A DNA stretch of 5,091 bases from Deltaproteobacteria bacterium (GTDB lineage: Bacteria > Desulfobacterota > Desulfarculia > Adiutricales > JAGVGV01). This document shows positions 1-5,091 of this stretch, in pieces; the stretch's first letter is position 1; each line of letters opens with the position of its first letter. The stretch is taken from contig JADFXS010000060.1 of assembly GCA_015233515.1 (NCBI GenBank), positions 1 through 5,091 on the forward strand, written 5' to 3'. The position numbers and the translations under genes were made by a program. The notes under the pieces are model-generated. The model was given only the letters and a program-made list of their open reading frames with translations, was not told where the DNA came from and searched no databases.

Positions 1-1
1 G

Positions 2-64
2 TGCGGGATCTTCCCGCCGGGAAACGAGCGTTGCAGCCAGGAGTTACGTGCCTCGATGCCCGCA
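2..64. repeat. Nested inverted repeats, possible structured RNA or palindromic repeat element (truncated by window edge?)
   Basis: Seen directly: TGCGGG (2-7) is complementary to CCCGCA (59-64). Inside it, TTCCC (11-15) pairs with GGGAA (19-23) across a 3-nt loop. CGAG (25-28) pairs with CTCG (52-55), and CGT (29-31) can stack inside with ACG (46-48). Together these give a closed two-hairpin multiloop. Alternative pairings exist: GGGA (5-8) with TCCC (12-15), and GCGGGA (3-8) with TTCCGC (80-85). No rRNA, tRNA, tmRNA, SRP or RNase P signature was recognised. It could be part of a small RNA, a dispersed REP-like repeat, or chance in GC-rich sequence. Orientation is unknown and the left boundary may lie outside the window. 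Confidence 0.35.
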
Positions 65-92
65 AGTGGTGAATCAGGGTTCCGCTCTAGCC

Positions 93-108
93 TTGTCCGC
101 CTGGACAA
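93..108. repeat. Perfect 6-bp inverted repeat with 4-nt loop
   Basis: TTGTCC (93-98), GCCT (99-102), GGACAA (103-108) is an exact hairpin or dyad. It covers the putative -35 box and the start of the spacer of the promoter proposed at 93-122, so it could be an operator. It could equally be the last hairpin of the structured stretch to its left. No run of T follows on the plus strand, which argues against an intrinsic terminator in that direction. Confidence 0.5.
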
Positions 109-122
109 TATTATGGTATCAT
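93..122 (+). promoter_or_regulatory. Putative extended -10 sigma70-type promoter for the TerC-like gene
   Basis: The -10 candidate TATCAT (117-122) matches five of six bases of TATAAT and is preceded by TGG (114-116), giving the extended -10 form TGn. A weak -35 candidate TTGTCC (93-98) lies 18 nt upstream. Transcription would begin near 128-130 and leave a leader of about 130 nt before the GTG at 260. The region just downstream (121-150) is AT-rich. This is the best promoter-like match upstream of the gene, but it rests on consensus matching alone. Confidence 0.45.
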
Positions 123-175
123 TTAAAAATATCTTCGATGAACTTTTTTCTCGCGACCGCGGAAAGGGCAGGAGT

Positions 176-212
176 GGATTTTGGTGTTTCTGAAGAGGCG
201 ACTCCAAAATCC
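176..212 (+). promoter_or_regulatory. Leader hairpin with perfect 9-bp stem upstream of the TerC-like gene
   Basis: GGATTTTGG (176-184) is exactly complementary to CCAAAATCC (204-212), with a U-G pair (175/213) extending the base and a 19-nt loop (185-203). It sits in the proposed 5' leader, 47 nt before the start codon. There is no following T-tract, so it does not look like a terminator by itself. Some TerC relatives are controlled by the yybP-ykoY manganese riboswitch, but I do not see that element's conserved GGGGAGUAG and CAAGACC loops. The stem could be a different cis-regulatory structure, an operator, or a stability element. Confidence 0.45.
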
Positions 213-246
213 GGAATAATCTCATATCCCGACATGATGGTCAGCC

Positions 247-253
247 AGAGGAG
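247..253 (+). promoter_or_regulatory. Ribosome binding site fixing a GTG start
   Basis: AGAGGAG lies 6 nt before the GTG at 260. In this frame there is a TGA at 191-193 and no ATG, GTG or TTG between that stop and 260. The site therefore decides the start of the TerC-like protein. Confidence 0.8.
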
Positions 254-259
254 TTTGAA

Positions 260-1003
260 GTGGATTTAGGTTCAGCCGGTAGTTTCGTTTTTAACTGGGA
301 TTTTATCAGCGGATTTTTAAGCATCATCATCATTGATTTGATTCTATCCGGCGATAACTCCGTGATCATCGCCATGGCCGTCCATAACCTCGATCCCAAA
401 CAGCGGACAGCGGGGGTTATCATCGGCGCGGGATTGGCGGCGATCCTCAGAATCATTCTGACTTTTTTCGCGGCCAAACTGCTTGGTCTGAGCTTTGTCA
501 AGCTCGCCGGCGGCGTTTTTATCGGCTGGATCGGCATCAAGCTTTTCATGCAGGGAGTCCCCAAAAAATCGACCCATAAAAAAGCATCGTCGCTGAAAGA
601 AGCTATCATGACCATCATGTTCGCGGATGCGGTCATGTCCCTGGATAATGTCCTGGCCGTGGCCGGAGCTTCCCATGACAATATATTTCTTTTGATTTTC
701 GGCTTGGGCCTGAGTATTCCCCTGGTCATCTTGGCTTCCAGCGTGATGAATCGGCTTCTGGACCGTTTTCCGATCGTCAGTTATTTGGGAGCGGCTGTTT
801 TAGGTAAGGTCGCCGCGGAAATGATCATGACCGACCCCTTTGTTTTTGACTTGCTTAAGCCTGACCAGATTTGGATTTACATCGCGGAAGCCTTGGGGGC
901 CGTGATGATCGTTGTGGTGGGCCAACTTTGGATCAGATGGTTTTTATCCCGAGAGATCAAAAGATTAGAGGTGAAGCCGGTATCAACTCCGGTCAAGGAA
1001 TAA
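260..1003 (+). CDS. TerC family integral membrane protein, YjbE type (putative metal ion exporter)
   Basis: A complete 247-residue polytopic membrane protein starting with GTG. About seven hydrophobic segments are visible, near residues 14-36, 49-72, 78-98, 114-135, 141-162, 173-190 and 203-228. The TerC family's two repeated acidic motifs are intact: DLILSGDN (26-33) in the first helix and DAVMSLDN (123-130) in the fourth. These related Asp-Asn motifs suggest an internal duplication and are thought to line a metal path. A basic, polar loop (about 101-113, PKKSTHKKAS) separates the halves, and the C-terminus is short and charged. Length and layout fit the YjbE branch of TerC (Pfam PF03741) rather than the longer TerC-CBS proteins. 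Relatives such as Alx and YkoY/YceF have been linked to manganese export and metalation of secreted enzymes; the YjbE branch is less well characterised, so the substrate is inference. It has its own leader and promoter and converges with the kinase operon. No frameshift or missing motif was seen. Confidence 0.93.
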   Translation: MDLGSAGSFVFNWDFISGFLSIIIIDLILSGDNSVIIAMAVHNLDPKQRTAGVIIGAGLAAILRIILTFFAAKLLGLSFVKLAGGVFIGWIGIKLFMQGVPKKSTHKKASSLKEAIMTIMFADAVMSLDNVLAVAGASHDNIFLLIFGLGLSIPLVILASSVMNRLLDRFPIVSYLGAAVLGKVAAEMIMTDPFVFDLLKPDQIWIYIAEALGAVMIVVVGQLWIRWFLSREIKRLEVKPVSTPVKE

Positions 1004-1090
1004 TCCGGATTTTCTGAACAGGCCGGCGAGAGCATTATCCGCAGCGCTCCGCGGCGTGCTTCGATATGTGACGGAAACCTTACCGCCGAA
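1004..1090. other. Convergent intergenic region with weak hairpins, no clear terminator
   Basis: This 87-nt gap separates the stop codons of two convergent genes. A GC-rich hairpin can form at 1041-1059 (GCA and CGC pairing with GCG and TGC, with one bulged G and a 6-nt loop). A second weak stem pairs GTGACGG (1068-1074) with CCG and TCAC (1086-1094), running into the kinase stop codon. Neither is followed by a T-run on either strand, so no canonical intrinsic terminator can be called. No open reading frame here looks coding. Confidence 0.4.
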
Positions 1091-4000
1091 TCACGGAGCA
1101 TTGGGATCGCGATGCTTAAAAACTCGGGATATGACTGATTCCAAGTCCTTTTTATTTATAGGCTTGGAAATATAATCGTTCATGCCAGCTTGGAGAAGCA
1201 TCTCCTTATCGCCGGCCATGGCCAAGGCGGTCATGGCTATGATCGGGATGTCAATTTTTAAAGAACCGGTTGCGTTGTTTCTGATTTTTTGGGTCGCCTC
1301 AACTCCGTCCAGAACAGGCATTTGCACATCCATGAAGACCAGATCGAATTGCTCCTGAGCCAGCATGTCCAGGGATTTCTGACCGTCCCCAACCACAATG
1401 ACTTTGTGCCCAAGCTTTTCCAACATTTTTTTGACCAGGAATTGGTTAACCGGATTATCCTCAGCCACCAGGATGTTGAGCGATAGTGAAGGGGGGGAGA
1501 TAGATTTAACGGCTCCGGTTAAGGCCGACAATTTCGGCTCCGGCTCAACGACCTTTAATTTCAGCACAAAGCTGAAAGTGGTTCCTACCCCTACGTCGCT
1601 ATGCACGGAAATAACGCCGCCCATCAATTCCACCAGCCTTTTCACGATACTCAAGCCCAGCCCGGCCCCCTCATGGCGCCTGGTGCGCGACCCATCCAAC
1701 TGCGTGAACATTTCAAAAGCGTATTCCAATTTTTCCTGGGGGATGCCCACACCGGTGTCCTTTACCGAGAAGCGCAATAAGACTTCGTTTTTTATCTCTT
1801 CTTCAAGCGCGACTCGCAGCCGAACTTCTCCCTTTTCAGTGAACTTGATGGCGTTTCCCACCAGGTTGAAGAGAATCTGCCTGAGGCGCGCACTGTCCCC
1901 GATCACCATTCGCGGAACATTATCGATAATTTCATGGTGAAAATTTATGCTTTTTTTGCTGGCTTCATCCGAGAATATCTTCCGCAGCGACTCGAGGAGA
2001 TCAAGCAAGTCGAAAGAGTCATCCGCGATTTCCATCTTGCCTGCTTCTATTTTCGAGAAGTCTAAAATGTCATTGATCACGGTCAATAAACTTCGGCCTG
2101 AGCTTAGCGAGACTTCGACATACTCTTTCTGCTCATCGTTCAAATCCGTGCTCTGGAGGAGTTGCAGCATGCCTAACACGCCGTTCATCGGCGTCCGAAT
2201 CTCATGACTCATATTGGCCAGGAACTCACTTTTGGCCTTATTGGCTGACTCAGCCTGATTCTTGGCTAATATCAGCTCTTGCGTCATGAGCCGTTTTTTT
2301 AGGTTCTTCCACATCCCGTCCATAAAAAGATAAAGGCGCTTGACGTCCGTCTCGTCATATAATCCTTCCTTGTTACCGACTCCTGCCACGGCGACTATTT
2401 TATCTCCATCAAATATAGGGACGCTCAAATGTCTAACCAGGTGAAAATGACCGGCGGGATATCCTTTTTTATAGGGGAGGCTCTGATAATAGTTATGAAT
2501 GATCGGACGTTTTTCTCTGATCGAATCTACCCATACTCCGGCACGATCAATAGGGTAATGCGGGGTTTTTTCCGCTTTGCAGTTTTTTCTTACTTCCGAC
2601 GACCAAGAAAAAAGTTCAAGAGTGGTTTGGTCTTCTTTGAGGAAATGTAAATATCCGCCTTTGCTCTTGGTGAATCGAACCGCCTCTTCTAAACAAAAGT
2701 CGGTTATCTCTTGAATACTTAACTCTAAATCCATCTGGCTCAGTTTATAAAGCGCTTCTAATTGATCCTGATCGAGCCTTTTGTTTTGTTCCAGCAATTT
2801 CTGGTCCGTCACATCCCAAAAAATACCTAAAATTCCTTCCAACTGTCCCTGATCATTTCTAATGGGCGTCTTAACCGTGGAAATCCAAAACTTTTTTCCA
2901 TTAAGTTCGTATTCTTCGGAAAGCATCTCCGTTTGGCCGGAGGATATAATACGCCGGTCATCTCCCCGGTATTTTTCCGCCAGCGGACGAGGATAAAAAT
3001 CGAAATCTGTTTTACCTTCAATTTCCAGCGGGTTGATTTTTAAATCCGCGGCATAACTTTGATTGCAGGAGATATAAACTGAATTCAAGTCCTTGAGGAA
3101 CACCTTTTGGGGAATATTATTAACCAGGGTTCGGTATCGTCTCTCACTGAAAGCCAAGTCTTCTTCGATGCGTTTCTGCTCGGAAATATCGTCGAAGGTC
3201 GCGACGGCGTGAGGTTTTCCGTTTAACAAAACCTGCTCGACGTTGAAGTGAAACCAGCGGCGAATTGGTTCAGGTTCAACATCAATCAAGGTGGCCATGA
3301 CTTGACGATGGGTGGGTTTGCCGGAAGAAAGAGCTTTTCTCATGGCTTGCATAATCGGACATTCGAGGCACTGCTCCGAAAAACCGCACCCGCCACGGTC
3401 GTTATGACGATTCGGGCAAGATAGAATTTCTCCGCACTGCCGCCCAACGATTGCCCCGGCTTCCTTGCTGAAGAGATTGGCGGCCATCCCGTTGGTTTGG
3501 ACGATCTTAAGGTCTTTGTCGACCAATATCATGCCTATGGGAGCTGAGGCCATGATGGCCTGGAGATTGTCCCTTTCTATTTTCAAGGCCTCTTGAGCCT
3601 GTTTACGATCCGTAATGTTGTGCAGGGTAACCAGCAAGCGTTGTCGGGAGCCAATCTCCTTTTTTTCCCGAGCGGTGTTTTCAATCAGGGCGCGGCCCTC
3701 CAACCTGGCCCACATGACAGCGCCCGACCGAGGTTTTAGTTTCAGTTCCAGGATTTTATTCTCCGGATACTGAAAAAAATCTCGAAAACGAGACATGAAA
3801 AGTTTTTTATCCTCTGAATCGATGAAATTGACAAATGGCTTTCTAAGGATATCCTCTGGGACCGTTTTGAGCTGATTGATAAAGGTATTATTGGCTTGAA
3901 GGATGATGGCGGCGTCATCGACGGTGACAAAACCCACCGGCGCCAGATTGTAGAGTTTGGAAAACTCGTCGCGAGATCTCTCCAGATCCTGAAGGGTCCG

Positions 4001-4171
4001 CCGAAGTTCCTCATTCTGCAAATCCAATTCAATTTGATGGACTTGTAGCTCATGCAGGAGTTTTTGGGTTTCTTCCAAGCTTAATTGGATTTTTTCATGG
4101 GGGCCTTTTCTCGCGGTATCTTCCGCTTTCGCCCTTAAGCCATCGAGGCGGTGATTGTTATCATCCTGCAT
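1091..4171 (-). CDS. Soluble PAS-PAS-PAS-GAF hybrid histidine kinase with C-terminal receiver
   Basis: A 1026-residue hybrid sensor kinase with no transmembrane segment or signal peptide, so probably cytoplasmic. Order: Leu/Glu-rich coiled coil (about 28-70); PAS1 (72-190); PAS2 (198-333) with cysteines 246, 252, 262, 268 and 271; PAS3 (342-458), ending in a PAC-like [11 protein letters not shown] (466-625); HisKA with [10 protein letters not shown] (phospho-acceptor His656); HATPase_c with N box (Asn769, Asn773), G1 DTGVGI (805-810) and G2 GAGLGL (835-840); and a receiver (899-1018) with Glu904/Asp905, phospho-acceptor Asp948, Thr981 and Lys1003. All catalytic residues are present, so it should autophosphorylate and pass phosphate His to Asp. 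There is no HPt or output domain, so a separate HPt protein and regulator are expected. The frame stays open to an ATG at 4276, but that start would overlap the upstream kinase by 97 nt. The ATG at 4171 has AAAGGAG upstream and lies 8 nt past that gene's stop, so I chose it. The signals sensed cannot be read from the sequence. Confidence 0.95.
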   Translation of the reverse strand: MQDDNNHRLDGLRAKAEDTARKGPHEKIQLSLEETQKLLHELQVHQIELDLQNEELRRTLQDLERSRDEFSKLYNLAPVGFVTVDDAAIILQANNTFINQLKTVPEDILRKPFVNFIDSEDKKLFMSRFRDFFQYPENKILELKLKPRSGAVMWARLEGRALIENTAREKKEIGSRQRLLVTLHNITDRKQAQEALKIERDNLQAIMASAPIGMILVDKDLKIVQTNGMAANLFSKEAGAIVGRQCGEILSCPNRHNDRGGCGFSEQCLECPIMQAMRKALSSGKPTHRQVMATLIDVEPEPIRRWFHFNVEQVLLNGKPHAVATFDDISEQKRIEEDLAFSERRYRTLVNNIPQKVFLKDLNSVYISCNQSYAADLKINPLEIEGKTDFDFYPRPLAEKYRGDDRRIISSGQTEMLSEEYELNGKKFWISTVKTPIRNDQGQLEGILGIFWDVTDQKLLEQNKRLDQDQLEALYKLSQMDLELSIQEITDFCLEEAVRFTKSKGGYLHFLKEDQTTLELFSWSSEVRKNCKAEKTPHYPIDRAGVWVDSIREKRPIIHNYYQSLPYKKGYPAGHFHLVRHLSVPIFDGDKIVAVAGVGNKEGLYDETDVKRLYLFMDGMWKNLKKRLMTQELILAKNQAESANKAKSEFLANMSHEIRTPMNGVLGMLQLLQSTDLNDEQKEYVEVSLSSGRSLLTVINDILDFSKIEAGKMEIADDSFDLLDLLESLRKIFSDEASKKSINFHHEIIDNVPRMVIGDSARLRQILFNLVGNAIKFTEKGEVRLRVALEEEIKNEVLLRFSVKDTGVGIPQEKLEYAFEMFTQLDGSRTRRHEGAGLGLSIVKRLVELMGGVISVHSDVGVGTTFSFVLKLKVVEPEPKLSALTGAVKSISPPSLSLNILVAEDNPVNQFLVKKMLEKLGHKVIVVGDGQKSLDMLAQEQFDLVFMDVQMPVLDGVEATQKIRNNATGSLKIDIPIIAMTALAMAGDKEMLLQAGMNDYISKPINKKDLESVISRVFKHRDPNAP

Positions 4172-4179
4172 GTGCGAAA

Positions 4180-5091
4180 TCAGCTCCTTTGGCCGCCAAG
4201 TCGTGTTGCCGCTGTCAGAGCCTCCGCGGTTGCCGTTGGGAGATAAACGGTGAAAATCGTCGAACCCTTCCGGCATTCCACCTTTATAGCTCCCTTATGA
4301 CTCCGGACAATTCCTAACACTACGGACAGGCCCAAGCCCCGGCCTTGAAACTTGGTAGTGAAAAACGGGTCGAAAATCAGGCTCTGATGCGCGGGATCGA
4401 TGCCACAGCCCGTATCGGAGATCTCCAAAAAAGCATAGCAGCCTTCCGGCAATTGGTCATCTACATAAGTCCTACTAAGAAAATGTCTATCGCAAAACCG
4501 GGACCCTGTTTTAATGATGATTTGGTTAGGAATATCTTGCGAAGCTTCCAAGGCATTGGCCACTAAATTTTTAAGTATTTGTTTGACCTTGCAGGCTTCC
4601 GCTGTGATCGGCGGTATATTTTCGTCCTCTTGGAAATCGATGACGGCGCGGCCGGCCGCATTTTTTTGCAATTCTGGCACTAATTCCCGGATGGTCGCCG
4701 CCAGGTTGACGGCTCTCAGTGAGAAAAGCCCCGACCCGGCATAGCTGAGCATGTTGTGGGCCAAAGCCGTGGCGCGCAGGCTAAGATTTTTAATGGCCAG
4801 AAGGTTGTTGGTCTCCAAACTCTCCGGTGATATCGTCATTAGACTTAAATCCGTATTGCCGATAATACCGGAAAGAATATTGTTCAAGTCATGGGCCACC
4901 CCTCCGGCGACTAAAACCAGGCTTTCCAGTTTTTGGGCCTGACAGGCTTGTTCTTCGGCGAGTTTCCGTTCGGTGATGTCCTGAAGTGCGCCGGTCAAAT
5001 TCAGCGTTTGGCTTGAATCGACCATGGTCGCGGAGCCGAGGCAATGAATATGTTTGATCTGTCCATCGGTTCGGATGCTACGAAATTCCTC
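4180..5091 (-). CDS. PAS-domain sensor histidine kinase, C-terminal part (5' end beyond the window)
   Basis: The last 303 residues of a histidine kinase; the frame is open to the right edge, so the N-terminus is missing. Visible residues 1-43 are the end of a PAS/PAC module ([10 protein letters not shown], then [10 protein letters not shown]). A HisKA domain of the NtrB-like kind follows, with [13 protein letters not shown] and phospho-acceptor His67. The HATPase_c domain has N box residues Asn175 and Asn179, DTGCGI (226-231), an F box IFDPFFTTK (239-247) and GRGLGL (250-255). The protein stops about 20 residues after the ATPase fold, with no receiver. An ATG at 5025 exists but cannot be the true start, because the 22 in-frame codons before it encode conserved PAC sequence. 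It is followed after 8 nt by the hybrid kinase gene, so the two are likely co-transcribed and may act in one signalling pathway. Earlier sensor domains, membrane anchoring and the operon promoter lie outside the window. Confidence 0.93.
   Translation of the reverse strand, partial: EEFRSIRTDGQIKHIHCLGSATMVDSSQTLNLTGALQDITERKLAEEQACQAQKLESLVLVAGGVAHDLNNILSGIIGNTDLSLMTISPESLETNNLLAIKNLSLRATALAHNMLSYAGSGLFSLRAVNLAATIRELVPELQKNAAGRAVIDFQEDENIPPITAEACKVKQILKNLVANALEASQDIPNQIIIKTGSRFCDRHFLSRTYVDDQLPEGCYAFLEISDTGCGIDPAHQSLIFDPFFTTKFQGRGLGLSVVLGIVRSHKGAIKVECRKGSTIFTVYLPTATAEALTAATRLGGQRS
4184..4190 (-). promoter_or_regulatory. Ribosome binding site of the hybrid kinase, overlapping the end of the upstream gene
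   Basis: On the minus strand AAAGGAG lies 12 nt before the ATG at 4171, a slightly long spacing. It sits inside the last codons of the upstream kinase, whose TGA is at 4182-4180. This supports the ATG at 4171 over the in-frame ATG at 4276 and suggests coupled translation of the two kinases. Confidence 0.65.

Noticed and set aside
24..64. Integron attC-like site suggested by GTTGC and GTTAC flanked by inverted repeats
   Set aside because: The sequences do not fit the GTTRRRY core and its RYYYAAC complement, and there is no integrase or cassette array nearby.
1..193. Possible 3' end of a protein gene entering from the left (plus-strand frames open from the edge to stops at 70-72 or 191-193, and an open minus-strand frame through 1-108)
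   Set aside because: None of these translations resembles a known domain, and all cross the palindromes. A truncated gene cannot be excluded from this window alone, but I cannot support one.
129..259. yybP-ykoY manganese riboswitch in the TerC leader
   Set aside because: Expected from the gene family, but the conserved loop sequences are not visible. The nearest look-alike (AAAGGGCAGGAG near 163-174) lacks the partner CAAGACC segment.
48..269. A 73-codon plus-strand open frame upstream of the TerC-like gene
   Set aside because: It has no convincing ribosome binding site or recognisable protein features, runs through the inverted repeats, promoter and leader hairpin, and overlaps the start of the TerC-like gene. 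Other frames here are open too, so it is not evidence of coding.
241..1101. Minus-strand open frames of 162, 110 and 74 codons across and beside the TerC-like gene
   Set aside because: They mirror the TerC coding strand or its tail. The plus-strand frame has clear family motifs, a ribosome binding site and helix pattern, and the reverse frames have none.
1289..2650. Plus-strand open frames opposite the hybrid kinase (for example 1398-1940 and 1947-2207)
   Set aside because: They are antisense to conserved HisKA, HATPase_c, receiver and GAF sequence and show no protein features of their own.
4172..4276. N-terminal extension of the hybrid kinase to the ATG at 4276
   Set aside because: The extra 35 residues have no domain character and overlap the upstream kinase by 97 nt. 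The ATG at 4171 has AAAGGAG in front and sits just after the upstream stop codon.

Overview
The window reads as a stretch of chromosome from a mid-GC Gram-negative bacterium. A Desulfobacterota/deltaproteobacterium-like host is my best guess. The reasons are the style of the two sensor kinases (a long soluble multi-PAS/GAF hybrid kinase with a leucine-rich '[17 protein letters not shown]' coil and a cysteine-rich PAS domain) and the presence of a YjbE-type TerC membrane protein. That assignment is inference from protein style only; no phylogenetic marker gene is present.

Layout. Positions 1-259 hold no convincing protein gene. They contain a stretch rich in nested inverted repeats (about 2-108), a plausible extended -10 promoter (93-122) and a leader of about 130 nt with a perfect 9-bp stem (176-212). 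Positions 260-1003 (+) encode a complete 247-residue TerC/YjbE-family integral membrane protein with a GTG start and a good ribosome binding site. Positions 1004-1090 are a short convergent intergenic gap without a strong intrinsic terminator. Positions 1091-4171 (-) encode a complete 1026-residue hybrid histidine kinase: coiled coil, PAS, Cys-rich PAS, PAS, GAF, HisKA, HATPase_c, REC. Positions 4180-5091 (-) are the 3' part of a second PAS-histidine kinase whose start lies beyond the right edge.

How the genes work together. The two kinases run in the same direction with 8 nt between stop and start, and the second gene's ribosome binding site overlaps the first gene's reading frame, so they are almost certainly one operon and probably translationally coupled. 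Both look cytoplasmic in the part visible. The upstream kinase ends directly after its ATPase domain with no receiver, while the downstream one ends in an intact receiver but has no HPt or DNA-binding output. They may therefore feed a shared phosphorelay completed by proteins outside the window. The TerC-like gene is transcribed towards them from its own promoter and has no evident functional link to them.

I did not find an undescribed system that I could defend. The most worthwhile leads are the palindromic element at the left edge, the unexplained hairpin leader of the TerC-like gene (no recognisable yybP-ykoY manganese riboswitch), and the five-cysteine PAS domain.
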